The notes beneath the pieces were generated by a model. The model did not search any database. It had not been told where the DNA came from and saw only the letters and a list, made by a program, of their open reading frames with translations. The translations under genes and the position numbers were made by a program. DNA of 64,000 nt, from contig NZ_JAGTIS010000006.1 in the NCBI RefSeq assembly GCF_018704125.1, forward strand, positions 186,001-250,000, written 5' to 3'. The stretch is from Metapseudomonas boanensis (GTDB lineage: Bacteria; Pseudomonadota; Gammaproteobacteria; Pseudomonadales; Pseudomonadaceae). This document shows positions 34,370-42,977 of the stretch, piece by piece. Position 1 is the stretch's first letter; each line of letters starts with the position of its first letter.

Positions 34370-35104
34370 ATGTCAAGGAACGCTACGAAGTCCAGCAAAA
34401 TAGAGCCTGTCGCTCCTGCCAGGAGGAAAACCGCCCCTGCAGAGAAGCCTTCCACTGCGGTTAAACAGGCTGTTCAGAAAAATGGTCGCGCGTCATCGGT
34501 GGCCGGAGTCAACGTAAAGCCCAACCGGCGCTCCGAGGAGACCATTGGCAATATCCTCGCCGCCACCGAAGAGGTGGTGCTGCGCTCCGGGGCGGACAGG
34601 ATCTCGATCCTGGATGTCTGCCAGGTGGCGGGGGTGTCGCGGGGCACCTTCTATCGCTACTTCTCATCCCAGGAAGACCTTCTGGACACCTTCTCCCGGC
34701 ACAAGCGGGACAGCTTCCATAGCTCCCTGTCCCAGGCCCTGGAGGATATAGCCGATCCTGACGCACGCCTGAATGCGCTGATCGCCTACCTCGATACCTA
34801 TCTCGAACAGAGTCGCGCACGGCGTCTGCTGGTGGTGGCGCCTGAGTATGCGTTGGGTTTCTTCCGGCGCATTTTCCATGATTCCATCGTGCGTTTTCAG
34901 GATCTGCTGGGCATAGTCTTCGATGAGTGGGATGCCCGTCTCGGGGTCAAGCTCGATCGTGAGCTGGTTTGCGAAATGGTCATCCGCTACGTGTTGAGCG
35001 AGATTCTCGTGCCGGAGGGCAGTGGCCGCCGTCTTCTCCCAGTCCGTGTGAGAAAGCTCGTTGCTGCTCTGACCATCGGCTCCACCTCCCGCTCCCGCCG
35101 CTGA
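34370..35104 (+). CDS. ditK: TetR-family regulator (DitK by order)
   Basis: 244 residues. An unusual Lys/Ala/Pro-rich N-terminal tail of about 50 residues (KIEPVAPARRKTAPAEKP) precedes the TetR helix-turn-helix at about 58-105: ILAATEEVVLRSGADRISILD then AGVSRGTFYRYFSSQEDLLD. The effector domain is helical. It is a candidate reader of the ten 25-bp repeats, which often overlap core promoters as a repressor site would; DitR is the other local candidate. Ends at a clear terminator. Confidence 0.9.
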   Translation: MSRNATKSSKIEPVAPARRKTAPAEKPSTAVKQAVQKNGRASSVAGVNVKPNRRSEETIGNILAATEEVVLRSGADRISILDVCQVAGVSRGTFYRYFSSQEDLLDTFSRHKRDSFHSSLSQALEDIADPDARLNALIAYLDTYLEQSRARRLLVVAPEYALGFFRRIFHDSIVRFQDLLGIVFDEWDARLGVKLDRELVCEMVIRYVLSEILVPEGSGRRLLPVRVRKLVAALTIGSTSRSRR

Positions 35105-35119
35105 TCCCTCGGTGTTCTC

Positions 35120-35144
35120 GGCCGCCCTCTGGATGAGGGTGGCC
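35120..35144 (+). terminator. Terminator after ditK
   Basis: GGCCGCCCTC-TGGAT-GAGGGTGGCC, a 10-bp stem with one wobble pair, followed by the pyrimidine run GCTCTTCTTTCTTCCCC. The rest of 35145-35436 is leader and promoter DNA. Confidence 0.65.
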
Positions 35145-35282
35145 GCTCTTCTTTCTTCCCCGCGTCTCGCTCGCCCCCATCTCTTCGCCTGAATTCCTGT
35201 TCGGCTGGTTGCCCCTTCGGGTCCTCGCACGTCTGCGGTGAGGCTCTGGCACGGGCTTTTTCGCCCAAATCAAAAAATAATA

Positions 35283-35307
35283 TGAACAGATTTTTGATTT
35301 ATGATCA
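35283..35307 (+). promoter_or_regulatory. Shared 25-bp inverted repeat, site 7
   Basis: Arms TGAACA and TGATCA with a 13-base spacer, in the promoter region of the 35437 amidohydrolase operon, about 130 bp before its start. Confidence 0.6.
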
Positions 35308-35436
35308 TTTTAAACTTATTCTCTGCCTTGAAGGCGGGCCGATGTGCGCTTCTTTCGTGCATGTTGGGCCGAACGGTCGCGCTGCGAGCGCCACGTTACA
35401 CAACCACAAAAAATGTCACTTCAGAGGTACCGGACT

Positions 35437-36513
35437 ATGCTTATCGATCTCCACGCTCATGCGCCTCATCCTGACTACTACGACCAGCATCCCTATTGGG
35501 GGCCTGCTTTCGAGTCCCAGCCCGATGGCGATATCAAGTTGCGTGTGGGCGATTGGATCCTGACCCTGGGGGCACCGGAGCGTAAGAAGGCGCTGCGCGA
35601 GGCGCATGCCCGCGGCGAAACACTGAACGTTGCGGAGTACATGGCCAAGTGGCGCGACCCGAACCACCGCCTCGCCGCAATGGACGCGGCCGGCCAAACC
35701 GCCCAGGTTCTGTCGGTGCCGAGCCATTGCTACATGTACTGGGCCGAGGCCGAGTTCGCGGTGCCTTTCGCCCGCAAGGTCAACGACGTGCTGGCCGGTT
35801 ACTGCTCGGCTGCACCCAATCGCCTGATGTTCTGGGCCCATGCGCCGTTGAACGTACCGCATGAGGCGGCCAAGGAAATCCGCCGCGCCTGTACCGAGCT
35901 GGGTGCCAAGGGGCTGGTGGCCGGCGGCTCCAACTTCGGTGGTATGGAATTCGATTCGCCTGAGCTGTATCCGGTCTGGGAGGCGTTGTGCGATCTCGAT
36001 CTGCCGATATTCGTGCATGGCTACAACCAGTCCGTGACCTGGGGCAGCCGAGCCAACACCGACCGTTTCGAAACCACTGCCATCGTCGGAATGAACTACG
36101 ACGAAACCAAGTGCCTCTGGTACCTGATCAATGGTGGCGTGTTGGATCGCTTCCCGAACCTGAAGGTCTACATCACCCACGGTGGGGGCTTCGCTCCCTA
36201 CCAGTTGGGGCGTTTGGCGCAGACCAATCCGAATCTCGACGTCTATCACAACAAGAAGCCCTTCCTGGACTATCTGTCCAACTTCTACTTCGACGTGGAG
36301 CTGCATGAGGTACCCATGCGCCAGGCCCTGGTCGACATCATCGGTGCAGACCGGATTCTCTACGGTTCCAATTTCGGTGGCAGCGATGCCGTGCGCCATG
36401 ACCTGACCGAAGGGCTGCGCCTGTCGGACGAGGATCTGCAGAAGATTCGTTGGAAGAATGCCTGCGAGCTGCTGCATATCGATCCGGCAAAATTGGGCAA
36501 GGTAGGCGTCTGA
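35437..36513 (+). CDS. ACMSD-like amidohydrolase (possibly DitL)
   Basis: 358 residues from ATG 35437, with CAGAGG upstream; the frame extends to 35344 unconvincingly. Amidohydrolase_2/ACMSD features: N-terminal DLHAHAPHP (HxH metal site), PIFVHGYNQ, and YITHGGGFAPYQLG. The Asp of the usual GTDYP motif is replaced: RILYGSNFGG. Family members decarboxylate or hydrolyse ring-cleavage products. Closely related to the minus-strand protein at 49496, which has the same Asn. First gene of an operon reaching ditP. Confidence 0.86.
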   Translation: MLIDLHAHAPHPDYYDQHPYWGPAFESQPDGDIKLRVGDWILTLGAPERKKALREAHARGETLNVAEYMAKWRDPNHRLAAMDAAGQTAQVLSVPSHCYMYWAEAEFAVPFARKVNDVLAGYCSAAPNRLMFWAHAPLNVPHEAAKEIRRACTELGAKGLVAGGSNFGGMEFDSPELYPVWEALCDLDLPIFVHGYNQSVTWGSRANTDRFETTAIVGMNYDETKCLWYLINGGVLDRFPNLKVYITHGGGFAPYQLGRLAQTNPNLDVYHNKKPFLDYLSNFYFDVELHEVPMRQALVDIIGADRILYGSNFGGSDAVRHDLTEGLRLSDEDLQKIRWKNACELLHIDPAKLGKVGV

Positions 36514-37367
36514 TGAAACTGGCGCGTTGCTCCTATTTTGAGACCGGCCCTTTCTGGGCGGTGGTCGATCCTGAACGGGACGAAGTACACGCCATCACCG
36601 GCGAGTTTTCCTCTTGGGCACCCGCTGTGGCCAAAGGGGCTGGAATCAGTGCGCTGCGTCTTTCCGGGTCGGCACTACCGTTATCCAAGGTGCGCTTGCT
36701 GCCGCCGATCGAGCCGGTGAACCGGGTAGTGGTGGCGGGGGCCAACTACGCCAAGCACCTGGCCGAGGACTTCGGCCTTTCCAGCCCGACCCAGCCGGTA
36801 GCCTTCCTGAAGGCCTACGGCGCTCTGATCGGCGCCCATGATGCGATTCGCTATCCCCCTTTGACCGAGGAGCTCGATCATGAGGTCGAGCTGGTGGCGG
36901 TGATCGGCAGTGCTGACATCGACCTGGCGGACCCCTTGGCCTGCGTGCTGGGCTACACGGTCGGTAACGACGTCAGCGCGCGCGACCTGCAGCGTAGTGG
37001 GCCGGCCGGTATCGGTATGGACCTGTTTGCAGCCAAGAGTCAGGACCGCACCACCGGCCTGGGGCCCTGGATCGTCACCAAGGACGAGTTCCCAGCCGGC
37101 TCGCCCAAGCTGCGCCTGGTCCTCAAGGTGAATGGCGAGATCCGCCAGGATGGCTCGACCGCCGAAATGACCTGGGATGTCGGCCAGTTGATCCGTTTCG
37201 TCCAGCAACGCTCCAGCTTTGCCTGTGGCGACGTGTTGTTCACCGGTTCGCCGGCCGGCGTCGGAATGGGTACGGGATTGTTCCTCAATCCGGGAGATGT
37301 GGTCGAGGCGACCATCGAAGGCATAGGCACATTGCGCAACGTGGTGAGCGAGAAGTCCCGCGTCTAA
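36513..37367 (+). CDS. Fumarylacetoacetate hydrolase-fold protein (possibly DitM)
   Basis: 284 residues; ATG 36513 overlaps the upstream TGA by one base. Motifs: VAGANYAKHLAEDFG, DHEVELVAVIG, YTVGNDVSARDLQ, and VLFTGSPAGVGMGTGLFLNPGD, the FAH metal and substrate sites. More like DitD (21712) than DitH. It may cleave a second ring-opened intermediate or act with the preceding amidohydrolase. The 3-hydroxyacyl-CoA dehydrogenase starts 14 bp later. Confidence 0.86.
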   Translation: MKLARCSYFETGPFWAVVDPERDEVHAITGEFSSWAPAVAKGAGISALRLSGSALPLSKVRLLPPIEPVNRVVVAGANYAKHLAEDFGLSSPTQPVAFLKAYGALIGAHDAIRYPPLTEELDHEVELVAVIGSADIDLADPLACVLGYTVGNDVSARDLQRSGPAGIGMDLFAAKSQDRTTGLGPWIVTKDEFPAGSPKLRLVLKVNGEIRQDGSTAEMTWDVGQLIRFVQQRSSFACGDVLFTGSPAGVGMGTGLFLNPGDVVEATIEGIGTLRNVVSEKSRV

Positions 37368-37381
37368 ATCGAGAGCGAAAC

Positions 37382-38287
37382 ATGAGCATTGATAAAGAAG
37401 AAAAAATCGTAGTGGTAGGTGCCGGCCTGATGGGGACCGGCATTGCGCATGGCTTCGCCAGTTCCGGCTATCCCACCGTGCTGGTGGACACCAATCCGGA
37501 GTCGCTGGCCCGTGCCAGGGACAATATCGGCAAGATCCTCAGCGACGGTGTGGGGCTCGGCAAGGTTACCGCCGAATCGGCGCAGGCCTCCCTGGCACGC
37601 CTGGCAACCAGTGGCGACCTGAGCGAGGCGGCACGGGGCGCCGACTGGCTGGTGGAAACGGTCTCCGAGAAGCTGGAAGTGAAGAAGGCGGTAGTCGCCC
37701 AGGCCGAGCCCCTGCTGGCGCCCGGCGCGATCATCGCCACCAACACTTCGGCGCTGAGCGTGACCGAGATCGCCGCTTCGCTGGCCGCTCCCGAGCGGGT
37801 CATCGGCATGCACTTCTTCAATCCGGTGCACAAGATGAAGCTGGTGGAGCTGGTGCGCGGCCTGGCGACCAGCGACGAGGCCCTGGTGCGCACACGCGCT
37901 CTGTGCGACGCCATGGGCAAGACTTCGATCGTGGTCAACGAATCCCCCGGCTTGACCACCAGCCGCATGTCCGCGCTGCTCGGCAACGAGGCCATGTACA
38001 TGCTGCAAGAGGGCACGGCCAGTGCCGAGGACATCGACACAGCTCTGCGTCTGGGTTTCAACCACCCCATGGGCCCACTGGAGCTGGGTGACCTGACCGG
38101 CTGGGATACCCGCTTGTCGGTGCTGCGCTACCTGCACCAGACCCTGGGTGAGAAATTCCGTCCATGTCCGCTGATCATCAAGATGGTTGCCGCCGGCCGC
38201 CTGGGGCGCAAGACCGGACATGGGGTCTATCGCTATGACGAGGGCAAGCGGGTGCCGGGTTCCGGGCTCAAGGCGAGTGCACTATGA
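37382..38287 (+). CDS. ditN: 3-hydroxyacyl-CoA dehydrogenase DitN
   Basis: 301 residues. VVVGAGLMGTGIAHGFASSG is the NAD Rossmann motif; NTSALSVTEIA and GMHFFNPVHKMKLVELV hold the catalytic His and neighbouring residues of the HAD family; the C-terminal all-helical domain has NHPMGPLELGDLTG. Oxidises a 3-hydroxyacyl-CoA to 3-ketoacyl-CoA with NAD. The stop overlaps the ditO start (ATGA), coupling two successive beta-oxidation steps. Confidence 0.93.
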   Translation: MSIDKEEKIVVVGAGLMGTGIAHGFASSGYPTVLVDTNPESLARARDNIGKILSDGVGLGKVTAESAQASLARLATSGDLSEAARGADWLVETVSEKLEVKKAVVAQAEPLLAPGAIIATNTSALSVTEIAASLAAPERVIGMHFFNPVHKMKLVELVRGLATSDEALVRTRALCDAMGKTSIVVNESPGLTTSRMSALLGNEAMYMLQEGTASAEDIDTALRLGFNHPMGPLELGDLTGWDTRLSVLRYLHQTLGEKFRPCPLIIKMVAAGRLGRKTGHGVYRYDEGKRVPGSGLKASAL

Positions 38288-39459
38288 AAGACATCGTGAT
38301 CGTTGATGCGGTGCGTACGCCGATCGGCCGCTTCCGTGGCAGCCTGGCCGGTGTGCGTGCCGACCATCTGGGTGCGCTGGTGATCGGCAAGTTGCTGGAG
38401 CGCGTCGATCTGTCGCCCGCGCAAGTCGATGACGTGATCTTCGGCTGTGTCACCCAGATCGGCGAGCAGTCGGCCAACATCGCCCGCACCGCACTGCTCA
38501 GCGCCGGCTGGCCGGTGACCATTCCCGGCCTGACCATCGACCGCAAATGCGGCTCTGGCGAGGTGGCAGTGCATCTTGCCGCCGGCGCCATCGCCACCGG
38601 CTCCGCCGACATCGTGGTCGCCGGCGGGGCGGAGAACATGAGCCGAGTGCCCATGGGTAGCAACCGTGAGATCCATGGCGAGGCCTTCGGCTGGATGGCG
38701 GCCGAGCGCCACGAGCTGACCAGCCAGGGCGAGGCCGCCGAACGCATAGCCGACAAGTGGTCGCTCAGTCGTGATGAGCTGGATGACTATGCCTTCGCCA
38801 GTCACAGCCGTGCGGCGGCCGCGGCGGATGCCGGGCGTTTCGCTAACGAGATCGTCGAGGTGCCGGTCGAAGCCCTGCGCGAGCACAGCCTGAGTGAACC
38901 CGCAGCGCCGTTGCGTGCCGACGAGACCATTCGCCGCGACACCTCGCGGGAGAAACTGTCGACCCTGAAAACCAGTTTCCGCCCGGAGGGTGGGCGCATC
39001 ACTGCCGGAAACTCCTCGCAGATTTCCGACGGCGCGGCGGCGTTGCTGCTGATGTCGGCGGAAACGGCGCAACGTCTGGGGCTCAGGCCGCGTGCACGGA
39101 TTCGCGCCTTTACCACCGTGGGCGCCGACCCTACGCTGATGCTCACCGGACCGATCGCCGCCACCTATAAGGTGCTGGAGAAGACCGGCCTGCGCATCGA
39201 CGACATCGATCTGTTCGAAGTCAACGAGGCCTTCGCCTCGGTGCCGCTGGTCTGGATGCGCGAAACCGGTGTGTCGCACGAGCGGCTCAACGTCAATGGC
39301 GGTGCCATCGCCCTGGGCCATCCGCTCGGTGCCAGTGGTGCGCGGCTGATGACCACGCTGCTCAACGAACTGGAGCGGCGTGGCGCCCGCTATGGCTTGC
39401 AAGCAATCTGTTGCGCCGGCGGCATGGGCACCGCGACCGTCATCGAGCGCCTCGATTGA
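38284..39459 (+). CDS. ditO: Thiolase / acetyl-CoA acyltransferase DitO
   Basis: 391 residues with all thiolase catalytic features: Cys89 in DRKCGSG, the His of GHPLGASG near 346, and the second Cys in CCAGGMG near 377. In contrast to DitF this is a true condensing/thiolytic enzyme. It cleaves the 3-ketoacyl-CoA made by DitN. Start overlaps ditN. Confidence 0.94.
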   Translation: MKDIVIVDAVRTPIGRFRGSLAGVRADHLGALVIGKLLERVDLSPAQVDDVIFGCVTQIGEQSANIARTALLSAGWPVTIPGLTIDRKCGSGEVAVHLAAGAIATGSADIVVAGGAENMSRVPMGSNREIHGEAFGWMAAERHELTSQGEAAERIADKWSLSRDELDDYAFASHSRAAAAADAGRFANEIVEVPVEALREHSLSEPAAPLRADETIRRDTSREKLSTLKTSFRPEGGRITAGNSSQISDGAAALLLMSAETAQRLGLRPRARIRAFTTVGADPTLMLTGPIAATYKVLEKTGLRIDDIDLFEVNEAFASVPLVWMRETGVSHERLNVNGGAIALGHPLGASGARLMTTLLNELERRGARYGLQAICCAGGMGTATVIERLD

Positions 39460-39461
39460 GC

Positions 39462-39965
39462 ATGCCTCGGATCCCCATGGTACCGCTGGACGAGATGCCG
39501 GCCGCATTGCGCGATGCCATCGCCCAGGGGCGGGCAAGCCGCATGCTCAGCTCCAGCAGGCCGGTTCAGGTCTGGGCACACCGCCCGGCCCTGGCGCAGG
39601 CCTGGCTGGAGTTGATGAGCGGCTTCTACCGGGACAGCCTGCTGGACGAGCGGCTGCGCGAACTGCTGCGACTGAAGATCGCCAGCATCACCACCTGCCA
39701 GGCCTGCCAGCTGGCGCGCAAATCCGACGCGGTCAGCGAAGAGGACATCGCCTGCCTGGCGACGGACAGTGAGCGCTTCACGCCCGCCGAGCGGGCGGCC
39801 CTGCGTTTTGCCGAACTGTTCGCCGGCGACTACATGGCCATCGACGATGGGCACTATGCGCGGATGGAGGAGTTCTTCAGCTCGGCGCAGGTGACGGAGA
39901 TCAACATGTTCTGCGCCCTGATGCTGGCTGGTGGCCGTATGACTTATGTCCAGCAGGCCTATTGA
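39462..39965 (+). CDS. Carboxymuconolactone decarboxylase/AhpD-family protein (possibly DitP)
   Basis: 167 residues from ATG 39462, 2 bp after ditO. All-helical, with CQACQLA (CxxC-like pair) after LRELLRLKIASITT, the CMD/AhpD active-site helix. It could be a small peroxidase/disulfide protein or a decarboxylase; the pathway role is unclear. Last gene of the 35437-39965 operon. Confidence 0.82.
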   Translation: MPRIPMVPLDEMPAALRDAIAQGRASRMLSSSRPVQVWAHRPALAQAWLELMSGFYRDSLLDERLRELLRLKIASITTCQACQLARKSDAVSEEDIACLATDSERFTPAERAALRFAELFAGDYMAIDDGHYARMEEFFSSAQVTEINMFCALMLAGGRMTYVQQAY

Positions 39966-40011
39966 CCTGGTTGCTTGTCGCTACTTGGTCTCGTGGGGTT
40001 TCTTGGATAAT

Positions 40012-40036
40012 TAGTCATAATGTAAAAAATCGTTCA
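40012..40036 (+). promoter_or_regulatory. Shared 25-bp inverted repeat, site 8 (degenerate, ditQ promoter)
   Basis: Arms TAGTCA and CGTTCA with 13 bases between. The weakest copy in sequence, supported by spacing and position about 90 bp before the ditQ start. Confidence 0.45.
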
Positions 40037-40108
40037 ATTGTTGGCGGGGAGTGCCTAAGATGCCCGGTAAGGCACAGCCCCGTCAGGCCATGCATTCCGA
40101 CAGTGCAC

Positions 40109-40117
40109 AATAAGAAA
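40109..40117 (+). promoter_or_regulatory. AAN-repeat (CA motif) before ditQ
   Basis: AATAAGAAA running directly into the AAAGGAG ribosome site of ditQ. Confidence 0.5.
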
Positions 40118-40127
40118 GGAGATGTCC

Positions 40128-41402
40128 ATGTCCGCCCCGTCCCAAAGCAATCTGGAACAGGTCTTCGCCAATGTCGCGAGCAATTACCGTGGCGCCGACA
40201 TCGATCTGCACGCGGTGTATCGCGAAATGCGCGAGAAATCTCCCGTTCTCCCGGAGAACTTCATGGCGCGCCTGGGCGTACCGTCGATTGCCGGGCTGGA
40301 TCCTGACCGCCCCGCTTTCACCCTGTTCAAGTACAACGACGTCATGGCGGTGATGCGTGATGCGACCAACTTCACCAGTGGTTTCATCGCCGAGGGGCTG
40401 GGTTCGTTCTTCGATGGCCTGATCCTCACGGCGATGGACGGTGAGGCGCACAAGAACATCCGCAGTCTGCTGCAGCCGGTGTTCATGCCCGAGACGGTCA
40501 ATCGCTGGAAGGAAACCAAGATTGACCGGGTAATCCGTGAGGAATACCTGCAGCCCATGGTGGCCAGCAAGGGGGCGGACATCATGGAGTTCGCCCTGTA
40601 CTTCCCCATCCGCGTGATCTACTCGCTAATCGGCTTCCCCGAGGACCGCCCCGAGGAAATCGAACAGTACGCCGCCTGGGCCCTGGCCATTCTGGCTGGA
40701 CCGCAGGTCGACCCCGAGAAAGCCGCGGCCGCGCGCGGTGCGGCGATGGAGGCCGCGCAGGCACTCTACGACGTGGTCAAGGTGGTGGTGGCGCAGCGCC
40801 GCTCCGAGGGCGCCACAGGCGACGACCTGATCAGCCGGCTGATCCGCGCCGAGTACGAAGGCCGTTCGCTGGACGATCACGAGATCACCACCTTCGTCCG
40901 CTCGCTGCTGCCCGCGGCCAGCGAAACGACCACGCGTACATTTGGCACGCTGATGACATTGCTGCTGGAAAGGCCGGAGCTGTTGGCGCGCATTCGCGAG
41001 GACCGCAGCCTGGTACCCAAGGCCATCGACGAAGCCGTGCGCTACGAGCCGGTGGCCACCTTCAAGGTGCGCCAGGCGGCCAAGGACGTGGAGATCCGTG
41101 GTGTGGCCATTCCCCAGGGAGCCATGGTCTCGTGCATCGTCACCTCGGCCAACCGCGACGAGGACGCGTTCGAGAATGCCGATACGTTCGACATCGACCG
41201 CCGCGCTAAACCGTCATTCGGCTTCGGCTTCGGCCCGCATATGTGTATCGGCCAGTTCGTCGCCAAGACGGAGATCAACTGTGCGCTCAACGCCATCCTC
41301 GACCTGATGCCGAACATCCGCCTCGATCCGGACAAGCCGGCTCCGGAGATCATCGGGGCACAGTTGCGCGGTCCTCATCACGTGCACGTGATCTGGGACT
41401 GA
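40128..41402 (+). CDS. ditQ: Cytochrome P450 DitQ
   Basis: 424 residues from the ATG at 40128, preferred over 40122 because AAGGAG lies 6 bp upstream. AASETTTR in the I helix, EAVR as ExxR, and FGFGPHMCIG with the haem Cys at 373. Paralogous to the P450 at 8295. In B. xenovorans disruption of ditQ impaired growth on dehydroabietic acid, consistent with early hydroxylation of the B ring. Monocistronic between an operator and a hairpin. Partners are likely the ferredoxin and reductase at 15973 and 14724. Confidence 0.92.
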   Translation: MSAPSQSNLEQVFANVASNYRGADIDLHAVYREMREKSPVLPENFMARLGVPSIAGLDPDRPAFTLFKYNDVMAVMRDATNFTSGFIAEGLGSFFDGLILTAMDGEAHKNIRSLLQPVFMPETVNRWKETKIDRVIREEYLQPMVASKGADIMEFALYFPIRVIYSLIGFPEDRPEEIEQYAAWALAILAGPQVDPEKAAAARGAAMEAAQALYDVVKVVVAQRRSEGATGDDLISRLIRAEYEGRSLDDHEITTFVRSLLPAASETTTRTFGTLMTLLLERPELLARIREDRSLVPKAIDEAVRYEPVATFKVRQAAKDVEIRGVAIPQGAMVSCIVTSANRDEDAFENADTFDIDRRAKPSFGFGFGPHMCIGQFVAKTEINCALNAILDLMPNIRLDPDKPAPEIIGAQLRGPHHVHVIWD

Positions 41403-41404
41403 GT

Positions 41405-41437
41405 GGCATTGCCGGGCGGAGTGGGGGCGGCAATGCC
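41405..41437 (+). terminator. Hairpin after ditQ
   Basis: GGCATTGCCG and CGGCAATGCC form a perfect 10-bp stem around a 13-base loop, starting 3 bp after the stop. No T tract. Confidence 0.5.
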
Positions 41438-41496
41438 TGGCCACGCGCGCGGGGGCTTGGTGGCGCAAGCGAGAGATTGTAGGTAGATCGATTAGT

Positions 41497-41521
41497 TGAA
41501 CATATTTAAAAAAAGTGTTTA
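41497..41521 (+). promoter_or_regulatory. Shared 25-bp inverted repeat, site 9
   Basis: Arms TGAACA and TGTTTA around TATTTAAAAAAAG. TTGAAC is also a -35; the hexamer 17 bp on (TTAGTT) is a poor -10. About 70 bp before the 41590 gene. Confidence 0.65.
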
Positions 41522-41582
41522 GTTTTTCTCTGGCGTGCTCTATGATCAAAGGCACTTCAAGAACCCATTAAGCGAAGGGGAA

Positions 41583-41591
41583 AACAACAAT
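41583..41591 (+). promoter_or_regulatory. AAN-repeat (CA motif) overlapping the start codon at 41590
   Basis: AACAACAAT, whose last two bases are the A and T of the ATG. GAAGGGG at 41574-41580 is the ribosome site. Confidence 0.6.
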
Positions 41592-42897
41592 GAAGGTTGA
41601 AGATCTGATTCTCGTCAGCGTCGATGATCACGCAATCGAGCCGCCAAATGCCTTTGCTCGCCACATGCCTGCCCGCTTCAAGGGACGCGAGCCGCATGTC
41701 GTCAAGCGCGGAGAGCGTGATGTATGGGTTTTCGAGGAGCAGGCTACCGGCTACATGGGCCTCAACTCGGTGGTTGGCCGTCCCAAGGAGGAGTACGGCA
41801 TGGAGCCGCTGGGCTACGACCAGATGCGCCGTGGCACCTGGAACATCAGCGACCGTGTCGATGACATGAACGCCAATGGCGTGCTCGGTTCGCTGTGCTT
41901 TCCGACTTTCCCCGGCTTTGCTGGCCAGCGTTTCCAGGTGCATGCCGACCGTGCGGTATCCCTGGCGGCGATCCAGGCCTACAACGACTGGCACCTGCAT
42001 GACTGGTGCAATGCCGCGCCGGGCCGTTTCATCCCGCTGATGTTGGTGCCCTGGTGGGACATGCAGGCCGCTGCCGCCGAAGTCGAGCGCCTGGCCAAGC
42101 AGGGTGTGCATGCCGTGTCGCTGTCCGACAACCCGGCGATGCACGGCTTCCCGTCGATCCACAGCGACTACTGGGATCCGCTGTGGAAGGCCTGTGCCGA
42201 CAACAACGTGGTGATCTGCTGCCACATCGGCACCGGGGTCAAGGCCAACCACGCCTCCGACCTGTCGCCGATTGACGCCTGGATCACCTCCATGCCGATC
42301 TCCATTGCCAACTCGGCGGCCGACTGGATCTGGGCGCCGATGTGGAAGAAGTTCCCCAACCTGCGCATGGCCCTGTCCGAAGGAAGCATTGGCTGGATTC
42401 CCTACCTGCTGGAGCGTGCCGACTTCACCCATCGCCACCACAACGCCTGGACCAACTCGAACTTCGACGGCAAGCTGCCCAGCGACATTTTCCACAAGCA
42501 CTTCATCACCTGCTTCATCGAAGACAACTTCGGTCTGCAGAACCTGAAGTTCATGAACGAAGACATGGTCACCTGGGAAAGCGACTACCCGCACTCCGAC
42601 TGCACCTGGCCGTACTCGCCAGAAAGCGCCTGGGTCGGCCTGCAGCACTTGCCTAAGGAAACCATCGACAAGGTCACCCACCTCAACGCCATGCGCGAGT
42701 TCTCCTACGATCCGTTCGCTATCCTCGGCCGGGAGAACTGCACCGTTGGCGCCCTGCGTGCCAAGGCCGCCCATGTGAAGACCGAGCCGGCTCTCGGCCT
42801 CGGCGGCGCCGATCATGGGCGTGCGGACGGCAAGCCGGTCACCTCTGGCGACATCAATGCGATGTTCGCCAAGGCGGATGCCGGTACCGCTCTCTGA
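41590..42897 (+). CDS. Amidohydrolase_2 family protein
   Basis: 435 residues, larger than the other two amidohydrolases of the island. SVDDHAIEPP at the N terminus replaces the HxH motif by DxH; later NVVICCHIGTG and MVTWESDYPHSDCTWP, the latter with the metal-site Asp retained. This set matches the branch of metal-dependent hydrolases or decarboxylases common in catabolic clusters. It leads the transcription unit of acyl-CoA dehydrogenases and hydratase. Substrate unknown. Confidence 0.87.
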   Translation: MKVEDLILVSVDDHAIEPPNAFARHMPARFKGREPHVVKRGERDVWVFEEQATGYMGLNSVVGRPKEEYGMEPLGYDQMRRGTWNISDRVDDMNANGVLGSLCFPTFPGFAGQRFQVHADRAVSLAAIQAYNDWHLHDWCNAAPGRFIPLMLVPWWDMQAAAAEVERLAKQGVHAVSLSDNPAMHGFPSIHSDYWDPLWKACADNNVVICCHIGTGVKANHASDLSPIDAWITSMPISIANSAADWIWAPMWKKFPNLRMALSEGSIGWIPYLLERADFTHRHHNAWTNSNFDGKLPSDIFHKHFITCFIEDNFGLQNLKFMNEDMVTWESDYPHSDCTWPYSPESAWVGLQHLPKETIDKVTHLNAMREFSYDPFAILGRENCTVGALRAKAAHVKTEPALGLGGADHGRADGKPVTSGDINAMFAKADAGTAL

Positions 42898-42914
42898 GGG
42901 GTTCCTGACGTGCT

Positions 42915-42936
42915 CTCTCCCGCCGTGACGGGAGAG
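42915..42936 (+). terminator. Intra-operon hairpin
   Basis: CTCTCCCG-CCGTGA-CGGGAGAG, a perfect 8-bp stem between the amidohydrolase and the acyl-CoA dehydrogenase. No T tract, so probably an mRNA processing or partial attenuation element. Confidence 0.4.
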
Positions 42937-42977
42937 GGCGTACAGGTTCGATCGCCTGCCAGTTTTCGAGAGTACGC

